DNA of 64,000 nucleotides from Pararhizobium capsulatum DSM 1112. Lineage in GTDB: Bacteria; Pseudomonadota; Alphaproteobacteria; Rhizobiales; Rhizobiaceae. A model generated the notes under the pieces. That model had not been told where the DNA came from. It did not search any database and saw only the letters and a program-made list of their open reading frames with translations. Where the stretch lies: positions 1,013,001-1,077,000 of the forward strand of contig NZ_JAUSVF010000001.1 in the NCBI RefSeq assembly GCF_030814475.1, in the 5' to 3' direction. The first letter of the stretch is position 1; each line of letters opens with the position of its first letter. The position numbers were made by a program, and so were the translations under genes. Shown in pieces: positions 1-7,988 of the stretch.

Positions 1-362
1 CAGCCGGTGATGCCGCCAATCATGATCTTAACAGGCCGGCCGAGCCGCGCCAGCTTGAGAGCTGCTTGATCGGCGCCGTTGCAATGGGGACCGGCGCAAT
101 AGACGACGAAGATCGTTTCCATTGGCCACGCTGCCATGCGCCCGGCGCTGATCTCGCGATGGGGCAGGTGGAGCGCGCCGGGTACGTGGCGGCGGGCATA
201 GGCTTCCGGGGACCCGACGGAGTGAAGAAGCGCGAAATCCGGCTCGCCGGTGCGAAGAACGGCGGATACGTCGGCGCAATCGGTCTCGACGGAAAGTCTC
301 TGCAGGAAATGAGCGATGGTAACCTCCGCGGATGCGGGCGGTATTTCGGTGACGAAGCTCAT
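1..362 (-). CDS. Rhodanese-like domain protein, 3' end cut by window edge
   Basis: The minus-strand frame starts at the ATG at 362 and runs off the left edge, giving 120 codons. The translation begins MSFVTEIPPASAEVTIAHFL and carries a rhodanese active-site loop, YCAGPHCNGADQAA, near residues 93-106, with the catalytic Cys of sulfurtransferases, followed by KIMIGGITG, which normally leads into the last strand of the domain. Family knowledge suggests a small sulfurtransferase or persulfide carrier; the substrate is unknown. It is divergent from the FtrA-type regulator at 451 and shares an 88-bp intergenic region with it, so regulation by that protein is a reasonable inference. Confidence 0.85.
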   Translation of the reverse strand, partial: MSFVTEIPPASAEVTIAHFLQRLSVETDCADVSAVLRTGEPDFALLHSVGSPEAYARRHVPGALHLPHREISAGRMAAWPMETIFVVYCAGPHCNGADQAALKLARLGRPVKIMIGGITG

Positions 363-420
363 GATTGTCTCCTTGGTTGCTGTCATCATCTGGATACGCC
401 GGCGTCCGTGGGATTGGCAG

Positions 421-436
421 ATGGCAGTTTTGCCAT
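421..436. promoter_or_regulatory. Palindrome between rhodanese and ftrA-like genes, candidate operator
   Basis: ATGGCA-GTTT-TGCCAT is a perfect 6-bp inverted repeat 14 bp before the chosen start of the regulator at 451. Its position in a divergent promoter region fits an autoregulatory operator. An ATG lies inside it at 421, which argues against using that codon as the start. Confidence 0.4.
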
Positions 437-450
437 ATAGTGTGAAGATC

Positions 451-1452
451 ATGCCAGATTTGAACCGACACCCGAAACCGCCAAGCCCGCTCGTCGTAGC
501 ACTCGCCTACGATGGTCTCTGCACCTTCGAATTCGGTGTTGCGGTCGAGGCTTTTGGGCTTCCGCGGCCGGAAATGGGGGCGGACTGGTATCGCTTTGCC
601 GTGGCCGGGGTCGATCCCGGCGAGATGCGAGCGGCCGGTGGTGTGCGCATTGTCGCCGACGGCGGTCTCGATTTGCTGGCGGAAGCCGGGACAATCATCG
701 TGCCCGGCTGGCGCGGCGTCGATGCGCCCGTGCCGGATGCGCTGTGCGAAGCCTTGGCGGCGGCGCATGGACGTGGAGCGCGCATTCTCTCGATCTGCTC
801 GGGCGTCTTCGCGCTGGCGGCGGCAGGCCTGCTGGCGGGGCGACGTGCCACAACCCACTGGCGTTATACGGATGCGCTGAAACAGCGTTATCCGGATATT
901 CACGTGCAGCCTGATGTTCTCTACGTCGATGAAGGCACGGTCCTGACTTCAGCCGGGAGCGCTGCCGGCATCGATCTCTGCCTGCACCTCATTCGTCGTG
1001 ACTACGGAATGGTCGCGGCCAATATGGTGGCCCGACGTCTTGTCGTCCCGCCGCACAGGGATGGTGGACAGGCGCAGTATATCGAGCGTGCTGTGCCGTT
1101 ACCTCACGAAAGCGCGCGCCTGGGACCGCTTCTCGATCATATCCGCAACAATCTCGGTGCCGATCACAGCGTCGCGTCGCTTGCGAATATCTCCGGCATG
1201 AGCACTCGCACCTTCCTTCGGCGCTTCGAGGCGGCGACGGGAACGACGCCGGCGCAATGGGTTCTGCTGGAGCGCCTGACGCGGGCACGCGACCTATTGG
1301 AAAATTCCGCGACCCCGATCGACAGGATCGCCGAGCTGGCGGGTTTTGGTGCCGCTGCCACCTTGCGCCATCATTTTCGGCGACACTATGCGACAACACC
1401 GACAGCCTATCGCGAGACCTTTGCTGGCCCCGCGATTGCCGAGGCAGGATAG
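451..1452 (+). CDS. ftrA: GlxA/FtrA-family transcriptional regulator (DJ-1/PfpI + AraC HTH)
   Basis: A 333-aa protein with an N-terminal DJ-1/PfpI-like domain (about residues 18-185, with the nucleophile-elbow-like motif ILSICSGVFALAAAG) and a C-terminal AraC double helix-turn-helix (about 225-325, including SMSTRTFLRRFEAATG-type and IAELAGFGAAATLRHHFRRH segments). This matches FtrA/GlxA regulators, in which the amidase-like domain is a sensory or dimerisation module. The start at 451 (MPDLNRH) is preferred because the upstream in-frame ATG at 421 sits in a palindrome. It diverges from a rhodanese gene, a likely target. Its stop codon abuts the phoB stop of the opposite strand with no base between them. 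The inducer is unknown. Confidence 0.85.
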   Translation: MPDLNRHPKPPSPLVVALAYDGLCTFEFGVAVEAFGLPRPEMGADWYRFAVAGVDPGEMRAAGGVRIVADGGLDLLAEAGTIIVPGWRGVDAPVPDALCEALAAAHGRGARILSICSGVFALAAAGLLAGRRATTHWRYTDALKQRYPDIHVQPDVLYVDEGTVLTSAGSAAGIDLCLHLIRRDYGMVAANMVARRLVVPPHRDGGQAQYIERAVPLPHESARLGPLLDHIRNNLGADHSVASLANISGMSTRTFLRRFEAATGTTPAQWVLLERLTRARDLLENSATPIDRIAELAGFGAAATLRHHFRRHYATTPTAYRETFAGPAIAEAG

Positions 1453-2136
1453 TCAGCTTTCCAGGGAATAGCCGGCGCCGCGCACCGTGCGGATGACGTC
1501 CTGCATGTTCGAAAAGTTCAACGCCTTGCGCAGACGACCGACATGGACGTCAACGGTGCGTTCATCCACGTAGATGTCGTGGCCCCACACCCCGTCCAGC
1601 AGCTGCGAGCGCGAGAAAACACGGCCGGGAGAGGCCATGAAGAATTCCAGAAGGCGGAATTCTGTCGGGCCGAGGCGGACTTCGCGGGTCTTGCGGTGAA
1701 CCCGGTGCGTTTCGCGGTCAAGCTCGATATCGCCGCATTTGAGGAGCGTGGAAAGTACCTCCGGCCTTGCACGGCGCAGCATCGCCTTGACCCGCGCCAT
1801 CAGCTCCGGCGTCGAGAAAGGCTTGACCACATAATCGTCCGCGCCGGTGGCAAGGCCACGTACCCGCTCGCTTTCCTCGCCACGCGCCGTCAGCATGATG
1901 ATGGGTAGGCGCTCGGTCTCGGCCCGCTGGCGCAGACGACGGCATAGCTCGATGCCGGAAACGCCGGGCAGCATCCAGTCGAGAATGAGCAGGTCCGGTA
2001 AGCGCTCCTGCAGGCGCATTTCGGCTTCGTCGCCGCGATTGATGGTATCGACGTCGAAACCTTCGGCTTCCAGATTGTAGCGGAGAAGAACGCTGAGGGC
2101 TTCCTCATCTTCCACAACGGCAATTCTTGGCTGCAT
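1453..2136 (-). CDS. phoB: Phosphate regulon response regulator PhoB
   Basis: A 227-aa OmpR-class response regulator. The receiver domain holds the acidic pocket (VVEDEE), the phosphoacceptor Asp53 in LLILDWMLPG and the switch Lys in DDYVVKPFS; the C-terminal winged helix covers about residues 130-225 with the DERTVDVHVGRLRKAL recognition region. The ATG at 2136 is chosen over a TTG two codons earlier because AAGGAG lies six bases before it and would touch the TTG. It is the last gene of the minus-strand pho/pst cluster, about 100 bp after phoU, and PhoR at the other end of the cluster is its expected kinase. PhoB binds Pho boxes such as the one before pstS. Confidence 0.95.
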   Translation of the reverse strand: MQPRIAVVEDEEALSVLLRYNLEAEGFDVDTINRGDEAEMRLQERLPDLLILDWMLPGVSGIELCRRLRQRAETERLPIIMLTARGEESERVRGLATGADDYVVKPFSTPELMARVKAMLRRARPEVLSTLLKCGDIELDRETHRVHRKTREVRLGPTEFRLLEFFMASPGRVFSRSQLLDGVWGHDIYVDERTVDVHVGRLRKALNFSNMQDVIRTVRGAGYSLES

Positions 2137-2173
2137 GATCAACTCCTTGGGCGCTTTCGCAAAGGAAGAGCGC

Positions 2174-2197
2174 TCGCCGGACCTTCCCTGGTCCGGC
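2174..2197 (-). other. Perfect hairpin between phoU and phoB
   Basis: CGCCGGACC and GGTCCGGCG form a 9-bp perfect stem with a TTCCCT/AGGGAA loop in the 103-bp phoU-phoB spacer. It has no T-tract on the minus strand, so it looks like an mRNA-stabilising or partial-attenuation hairpin rather than a standard intrinsic terminator. Confidence 0.5.
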
Positions 2198-2239
2198 GTT
2201 CAATCTAGGTCATTTTCAACATTTGCCGCGCCGCCGCGG

Positions 2240-2953
2240 TCAGTTGCCGATTGCGCCCACGGTATTGGCCGTGTCGTCCTTCGGCCGTTCGCCAACCGGC
2301 TGCGCGCCCGTCGCCATGTAATAGATGGTCTCGGCGATGTTGGTTGCGTGATCGCCGATACGCTCGATGTTCTTGGCGCAGAAAAGAAGATGCGTGCAGG
2401 GCGTGATGTTGCGCGGATCTTCCATCATGTAGGTCAAGAGTTCGCGAAAAAGCGACGTGTAGATCGCGTCGATCTCGCCGTCGCGTTCCCGGATGCTGTT
2501 GGCCTTTTCCGGCGAGCGGGATGCATAGACATCCAGCACTTCCTTGAGCTGCACCAGGGCAAGCTCGGCAAGGTGCTCGAGGCCACGGGCAAGCTGACGC
2601 GGCAGGCTGGCGTTGGCGACGGCAATAACGCGCTTGGCGGTGTTCTTGCCGAGGTCGCCGACGCGTTCCAGATCGGCAGCGATGCGGATCGATCCCATGA
2701 TTTCGCGCAGGTCGGCCGCCATCGGCTGGCGCTTGGCGATGGTGATGATCGCCTTTTCACCGATCTGACGTTCTGCCTCGTCCAGCACGACGTCATCGGA
2801 GATGACCTTTTGGGCAAGGGCGAGATCGGCGTTGACGAGGGCGCGGACAGAATCGCCGACCATCTGCTCGGCCAGGCCGCCCATCTCGGAAATCCGGCGT
2901 GAAAGATATTTCAGGTCTTCGTCATAGACGGAAACAATATGTGTAGAGCTCAT
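2240..2953 (-). CDS. phoU: Phosphate signalling regulator PhoU
   Basis: A 237-aa all-helical protein with two PhoU repeats; MGGLAEQMV, ERVGDLGKNTAKR and the second-repeat ERIGDHATNIAETIYY motifs with their conserved acidic metal-binding residues are visible. PhoU links the state of the PstSCAB transporter to PhoR and restrains kinase signalling when phosphate is ample. It lies 73 bp after pstB and before phoB in one transcriptional direction. The start ATG at 2953 is preceded by GAAGGAA at good spacing. Confidence 0.95.
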   Translation of the reverse strand: MSSTHIVSVYDEDLKYLSRRISEMGGLAEQMVGDSVRALVNADLALAQKVISDDVVLDEAERQIGEKAIITIAKRQPMAADLREIMGSIRIAADLERVGDLGKNTAKRVIAVANASLPRQLARGLEHLAELALVQLKEVLDVYASRSPEKANSIRERDGEIDAIYTSLFRELLTYMMEDPRNITPCTHLLFCAKNIERIGDHATNIAETIYYMATGAQPVGERPKDDTANTVGAIGN

Positions 2954-3026
2954 CGTCGTTCCTTCGGATCATGGTCAGTTTCCAGGTGTCCGCCGCTTGG
3001 CCAGTGGCTGGCGGCAGACCGCATCG

Positions 3027-3842
3027 TCAGCCGAAACGGCCCATGATGTAGTCCTGGGTGCGCTGGTCGTCCGGGTTGGTGAACATCTTGTCGGTATCGT
3101 TCTCCTCGACGAGATTGCCGAGGTGGAACATGGCGGTGCGCTGCGAAACGCGGGCTGCCTGCTGCATCGAGTGCGTGACGATGACGATCGTGAAGTTGGC
3201 GCGCAGTTCGTGGATCAGTTCCTCGACCTTTGCGGTTGCGATAGGGTCGAGAGCCGAGCAGGGCTCGTCCATCAGGATTACTTCCGGGCTGACCGCAACG
3301 GCGCGTGCAATGCACAGACGCTGCTGCTGACCACCCGAGAGGCCGGTGCCCGGCTCATGCAGGCGATCCTTCACCTCGTTCCAGAGGCCGGCTTTCTGCA
3401 GGCTCTGCTCGACCACCTGGTCGAACTCCGCCTTCGAGCGGGCGAGACCGTGGATACGCGGGCCGTAGGAGACGTTCTCATAGATCGACTTGGGGAACGG
3501 GTTCGGCTTCTGGAACACCATGCCGACGCGGGCACGCAGTTCCACGACGTCGATCGTCGGATCGTAGATATCGTCTTCGTCGAGCGTGATCTTGCCGGTC
3601 ACGCGGCAGCCGTCGATCGTGTCGTTCATGCGGTTCAGCGTGCGCAGGAATGTCGACTTGCCGCAGCCCGAAGGGCCGATCAAAGCGGTGACGGTGTTTT
3701 CGCGGACGTTGAGGTTCACATCGAAAAGAGCGCGCTTCTCGCCGTAATAGACGGAAACATCCTTGCCGATCATCTTGTAGGGTATGGTATTCATTTTCTG
3801 CTCGAGAGCCTTTTCGACTGCTGCTTCGGACATCATGTTCAT
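3027..3842 (-). CDS. pstB: Phosphate ABC transporter ATP-binding protein PstB
   Basis: A 271-aa ABC ATPase. Walker A is GPSGCGKST at about residues 56-64, the signature is LSGGQQQR, and Walker B is [13 protein letters not shown], followed by the H-loop [10 protein letters not shown]. The [10 protein letters not shown] segment is typical of PstB. It energises phosphate import through PstA and PstC and takes part in PhoR signalling. The gene starts 12 bp after the pstA stop with GAGGT ahead of the ATG. Length agrees with the family. Confidence 0.96.
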   Translation of the reverse strand: MNMMSEAAVEKALEQKMNTIPYKMIGKDVSVYYGEKRALFDVNLNVRENTVTALIGPSGCGKSTFLRTLNRMNDTIDGCRVTGKITLDEDDIYDPTIDVVELRARVGMVFQKPNPFPKSIYENVSYGPRIHGLARSKAEFDQVVEQSLQKAGLWNEVKDRLHEPGTGLSGGQQQRLCIARAVAVSPEVILMDEPCSALDPIATAKVEELIHELRANFTIVIVTHSMQQAARVSQRTAMFHLGNLVEENDTDKMFTNPDDQRTQDYIMGRFG

Positions 3843-3854
3843 GTTTCTACCTCA

Positions 3855-5177
3855 CTACCAGCGACGCTCAAAGCGACGCCGCAACAGGATTGCGCCAAGG
3901 TTCATGACGACGAGGAATACCAGGAGGATGATGATCGCTCCCGACGTCCGTTCGACGAATGCACGTTCTGCTTCATTGGCCCACATGTAGATCTGCACGG
4001 GCAGGGCAGTGGAGGGCTCCATCGGCGAGCCAGGATAATCGACGACGAAGGCGACCATGCCGATGAGCAGCAGCGGGGCGGTTTCGCCAAGCGCATGGGC
4101 AAGGCCGATGATCGTTCCGGTCAGAACGCCCGGCATGGCGAGCGGCAGGACATGATGGAAGATGGTCTGCATCTTCGAGGCGCCGAGACCCAGAGCCGCA
4201 GAGCGGATCGAAGGCGGCACGGCCTTCAGCGCCGCGCGGGTCGCGATGATGATCGTCGGAAGCGTCATCAGCGTCAGGACGAGACCGCCAACGAGAGCAG
4301 CCGAGCGGGGCATGCCGGCGAAGTTGATGAACACCGCTAGGCCAAGCAGACCGTAGACAATCGACGGAACGGCCGCGAGGTTGTTGATGTTCACCTCGAT
4401 CAGGTCGGTCAAGCGGTTCTTCGGCGCGAACTCTTCCAGGTAGATCGATGCACAAACACCGATCGGCAGGGCAAGAACGAGCACGATCAACATCATGTAG
4501 AGGGAGCCGAGCGCCGCGACGCCGATGCCGGCTGCTTCCGGACGGCTCGATGCGCCGAAGGTGAAGAGGCCGGTGTTGAAGGACTTCGTGAGCGAACCGC
4601 TCTCGGTGAGCGTCTTCATCCACTCGATCTGCTGGTCCTTCACCTTGCGGTTGGCTTCCGGCACGGCGAGATCGATCTGGCCCTTGTTGGCGCTGTCGAT
4701 ATTGCCTTCGGCCAGCAGAGAAACGTTCTGCGTCGTGCCGATGGCGGACTGGTTGTTGACGACAATGTTACGCAGCTGGACGCGGGCGCTGGCCGAAACC
4801 ATGTCGGTCGCCTGCTTGACCAGCGCACGGTTCGACGGATCGATGTTCAACGCCTTCACCAGAGCATCGCGGACGAGCAGCGGATAATTCGCCGTCATCA
4901 GCTTTGCGGGATTGTCGGCGCGTTCGTTCTTCGGATCGATGACCTTCTCGGAGAACTCGATCGGCAGGGTGATCGTCGTCTGCAGGAAGGCGGTGTAACC
5001 GTTGGAGACGACCGTCCAAAGCAGCACGAACAGGAAGAACAGGCCGGTCAGGATCGCCGCCACGCCATAGGCCCGGAAGCGTCTTTCGGCGCGGTAGCGT
5101 TTCTTGATGCCGATGTCGCGGCGTGCCTGGGCGGGACGGACGAAGGCGGAGGGTGCGGAAGCGGAGATCTCGGTCAT
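3855..5177 (-). CDS. pstA: Phosphate ABC transporter permease PstA, long rhizobial form
   Basis: A 440-aa permease; the ATG at 5177 overlaps the pstC stop in an ATGA arrangement, indicating translational coupling. It is much longer than the roughly 300-aa enteric PstA because of an N-terminal extension (one membrane segment near residues 35-60 and a polar region of about 150 residues, the DUF3333 type). The C-terminal half has the six-helix permease core with the EAA-type loop, TRAALKAVPPSIRSAALGLG, contacting PstB. Together with PstC it forms the inner-membrane phosphate channel. Confidence 0.94.
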   Translation of the reverse strand: MTEISASAPSAFVRPAQARRDIGIKKRYRAERRFRAYGVAAILTGLFFLFVLLWTVVSNGYTAFLQTTITLPIEFSEKVIDPKNERADNPAKLMTANYPLLVRDALVKALNIDPSNRALVKQATDMVSASARVQLRNIVVNNQSAIGTTQNVSLLAEGNIDSANKGQIDLAVPEANRKVKDQQIEWMKTLTESGSLTKSFNTGLFTFGASSRPEAAGIGVAALGSLYMMLIVLVLALPIGVCASIYLEEFAPKNRLTDLIEVNINNLAAVPSIVYGLLGLAVFINFAGMPRSAALVGGLVLTLMTLPTIIIATRAALKAVPPSIRSAALGLGASKMQTIFHHVLPLAMPGVLTGTIIGLAHALGETAPLLLIGMVAFVVDYPGSPMEPSTALPVQIYMWANEAERAFVERTSGAIIILLVFLVVMNLGAILLRRRFERRW

Positions 5178-6661
5178 TCGTACTGCTCCCGGTATTTGCG
5201 CACGATGTAGAGCGCGTAGATGTTGAGGCAAAGCGTGATCGCAAACAGGGTGATGCCGAGTGCAAAGGCCACAAGGGTCTGTGGCGAGTTGAACTCGAGG
5301 TCGCCTGTCAGCTGATTGACGATCTTGACCGTGACGGTCGTCATCGCTTCGAAGGGATTGAACTGCATGCGGGCGGCAACGCCGGCGGCAAGCACGACGA
5401 TCATGGTTTCACCGACAGCACGCGAGGCCGTCAGCAGGAGAGCGCCGACGATGCCCGGAAGGGCAGCGGGGAGCACGACCTTCTTGATTGTTTCCGACCG
5501 GGTTGCACCAAGGCCGAGCGAGCCGTCACGCAGCGAGCGCGGAACCTGGGTGATGATGTCGTCGGAGAGCGAGGAAACGAAGGGGATCAGCATGATGCCC
5601 ATGACGATACCGGCCGTCAGAACGCTCTGCGCCTGAATGAAGTTCACGTAGTTGCCGGTGATGAGCCCGTTGAGCTGGGCCGACACGTCGCGCAGGAACG
5701 GACCGACCGTGATCAGGGCGAAGAAGCCGTAGACGATGGTCGGGATGCCCGCGAGAATTTCGAGGAGTGGCTTGGCGATGCCGCGAACGGCAGGACGAGC
5801 GTACTCCGCCATGTAGATCGCTGCAAAAAGGCCAACGGGTACGGCAAACAGCATGGCGACGAAGGCGATGTAGAGCGTGCCTGCAAGAAGCGGCAGGAGG
5901 CCGAACTGTCCTTCCGTGCCGCCGCTGCCGGCCGCCGAAAAGCGCGGATCCCAGACCGTTCCAAAAAAGAAGGTGCTGGGCGAAACCGACTGGAAGAAGC
6001 GGATGGCTTCCGAAAGCATCGAGCCGATGATGCCAACCGTCGTCAGAATGGCGATGGACGACGCCAGCAGCAGCCCCCCCAGCATGACGCGCTCGACACG
6101 GTTGCGGGCGCGGAACGGAGCGGAGATGCCGCGAAGCGCAAAAACCGCGCCCGCGATCGAAAGGATGATCACGACAGCCGCCATGGTGAGCTGGCTGCCA
6201 TCCTTCGCGGAGTTGTACGCCTCGGCGGAGGTGAGCAGATAGGGCTCTCCGTCGCTTGCCATGGGAATGCCTTTGGCGGCCAGCGTTTCGCGCAGATTGG
6301 CGCTACGGTTGGTCACCGTGGCAAGCTCGTCGTCGCTGAGCAGCCGCAGGCCGTTGGCCACGGAAATAACCTGACCCAGCGCCAGTTCGGTCGGTGCTGC
6401 GCCCTGGCTGGTCACGCCTTCGGGAAGAGAATTACGGATGGTCTTTTCTATCACCATCGGACTGGCGACAAGCCAGACGCCGAGCACGACGAGTGCCGGA
6501 AGGGTCGCCCAGATCGCCGCGTAGGTGCCGTGATAGCCGGGAAGGGAATGAAGTATGGAAAGCTTGCCGTTCGCACTGGCGACGGCCCGCGATCTCGCAA
6601 CGAAATAGGCGCCAAGGCCTATTATCAAAACAATCAAAAAAATCAGAGAGGTGTTCATCAA
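5174..6661 (-). CDS. pstC: Phosphate ABC transporter permease PstC, long form
   Basis: A 495-aa protein, about 170 residues longer than enteric PstC. The N-terminal region (one helix at about 3-25, a second near 45-70, then a periplasmic-like stretch) is the PstC_N/DUF3708 type usual in alphaproteobacteria. The C-terminal permease core contains the coupling loop QVPRSLRDGSLGLGATRSET. It partners PstA. It lies about 96 bp after pstS, with a strong hairpin between them, and overlaps pstA by four bases. Confidence 0.94.
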   Translation of the reverse strand: MMNTSLIFLIVLIIGLGAYFVARSRAVASANGKLSILHSLPGYHGTYAAIWATLPALVVLGVWLVASPMVIEKTIRNSLPEGVTSQGAAPTELALGQVISVANGLRLLSDDELATVTNRSANLRETLAAKGIPMASDGEPYLLTSAEAYNSAKDGSQLTMAAVVIILSIAGAVFALRGISAPFRARNRVERVMLGGLLLASSIAILTTVGIIGSMLSEAIRFFQSVSPSTFFFGTVWDPRFSAAGSGGTEGQFGLLPLLAGTLYIAFVAMLFAVPVGLFAAIYMAEYARPAVRGIAKPLLEILAGIPTIVYGFFALITVGPFLRDVSAQLNGLITGNYVNFIQAQSVLTAGIVMGIMLIPFVSSLSDDIITQVPRSLRDGSLGLGATRSETIKKVVLPAALPGIVGALLLTASRAVGETMIVVLAAGVAARMQFNPFEAMTTVTVKIVNQLTGDLEFNSPQTLVAFALGITLFAITLCLNIYALYIVRKYREQYE

Positions 6662-6715
6662 TAGGTCCCCCCGGCCCTGTCAATCATTGAAAGCCGGCAT
6701 TGCGAACGAGGGATA

Positions 6716-6740
6716 CGGCACGGCAGAAAATGCCGTGCCG
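6716..6740 (-). other. Intercistronic hairpin between pstS and pstC
   Basis: CGGCACGGCA and TGCCGTGCCG form a perfect 10-bp stem around a five-base loop 18 bp after the pstS stop. No T-tract follows on the minus strand. Such a hairpin can protect the upstream pstS message from 3' decay and raise binding protein over permease. Confidence 0.6.
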
Positions 6741-6757
6741 CTGGTCTGATGTTTATA

Positions 6758-7792
6758 TCAGAGCATGTTGCCGGCAGAGAAGGCCTTGCGGACTTCTTCG
6801 CGTTCTGCGTCCGGAGCCGGAACCAGGCCGTAAGCTGCGAGCGGGCTGTCAGCGCCGATCATCTGGTCGTCAAGGAAGAACTCGACATATTCCTTGAGGC
6901 CCGGGATAACGCCGAGGTGTGCCTTCTTGACATAGAAGAACAGCGGGCGGGAAACCGGATATTCGCCGGAAGCGACGGTCTCAGCCGAAGGAGCGATGCC
7001 GCTGACGGTAGCGACCTTCAGCTTGTCGGCGTTGTTTTCGTAGAAGGACAGGCCGAAGACGCCGATGCCGTTCTTGTTGGAGGCGATACGAGCAAGCGTT
7101 TCGGTGTAGTCGCCATCGATGTCGATCGCCAGACCGTCCTTACGAACGGCGATGCACTTCTTGGCAGCTTCTTTCTCGTCCGCAATCAGGCCCTTGATGA
7201 CGTCGGTAGCGCCGACTTCCTTGCAGCCTGCAGCGAGAACTTTCTCGTCGAAGACTTCGCGGGTGCCGTGCTTTTCGCCCGGGATGTAAGCGGCGATTTC
7301 AACGTCCGGCAGGTCCTTGTTGACTTCCGACCACTTCTTGTAGGGGTTGGCAACGAGCTTGCCGTCAACGACGACTTCAGCGGCCAGCGCAAGGTACAGG
7401 TCCTTCGGAACCAGCTTCAGGTCGGCATTGCTGGCGTCGGTTGCGAAAACGATGCCGTCATAGCCGAACTTGATTTCCTGAACTTCGGTTACGCCGTTCG
7501 ACTTGCAGGTTTCCAGCTCGCTGTCCTTGATCTTGCGCGAAGCATTGGCAACGTCGATGGTGTCCGGGCCGACGCCCTTGCAGAATTCCTTCAGACCCGC
7601 GCCGGTGCCGCCGGATTCAACGACCGGGGTCTTGAAGTCCGGGAAGGTTTCGCCGAAAGTTTCGGCAACGATCTTGGCATAAGGAAGAACGGTGGAGGAG
7701 CCGGCGACCTGGATCTGGTCACGGGCAGCAGCGGCGCCGGCAAAGGCAACCGATGCAACCAGGGCTGCAGCAGTAAGTTTCAGAACGTTCAT
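6758..7792 (-). CDS. pstS: Periplasmic phosphate-binding protein PstS
   Basis: A 344-aa exported protein: residues 1-23 (MNVLKLTAAALVASVAFAGA then AAA-RD) form a Sec signal peptide with an Ala-x-Ala cleavage site. The mature protein opens with QIQVAGSSTVLPYAKI, the phosphate-binding Ser/Thr loop, and has ESGGTGAGLKEFCKG as the second ligand loop. It captures phosphate for PstCAB. The promoter region upstream carries a three-unit Pho box, so strong PhoB-dependent expression is expected. It is the first pst gene after phoR. Confidence 0.96.
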   Translation of the reverse strand: MNVLKLTAAALVASVAFAGAAAARDQIQVAGSSTVLPYAKIVAETFGETFPDFKTPVVESGGTGAGLKEFCKGVGPDTIDVANASRKIKDSELETCKSNGVTEVQEIKFGYDGIVFATDASNADLKLVPKDLYLALAAEVVVDGKLVANPYKKWSEVNKDLPDVEIAAYIPGEKHGTREVFDEKVLAAGCKEVGATDVIKGLIADEKEAAKKCIAVRKDGLAIDIDGDYTETLARIASNKNGIGVFGLSFYENNADKLKVATVSGIAPSAETVASGEYPVSRPLFFYVKKAHLGVIPGLKEYVEFFLDDQMIGADSPLAAYGLVPAPDAEREEVRKAFSAGNML

Positions 7793-7898
7793 CGAAATTC
7801 TCCCGGAATTGGGCTTGTGTTGGTGCGCATTTTTGCGAGCGCTCGCTTGGCCGTCTTGATCGGCTGCCTTTAACTAGCTCCCGATGCCACTATCTTTT

Positions 7899-7927
7899 AT
7901 GTCAGTTCGATGAAACATTTGTGACAG
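7899..7927 (-). promoter_or_regulatory. Pho box (three 7-bp PhoB half-sites) upstream of pstS
   Basis: Read on the minus strand, CTGTCAC-AAAT-GTTTCAT-CGAA-CTGACAT gives three direct repeats at exact 11-bp spacing, close to the PhoB consensus CTGTCAT-N4-CTGTCAT. It lies 107 bp upstream of the pstS start, between phoR and pstS. Confidence 0.85.
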
Positions 7928-7988
7928 ATTATCTATATGAAAAATAATGATTATTTTCCAAAGCGCTGTCGACATCCGAAGCTTTGTG

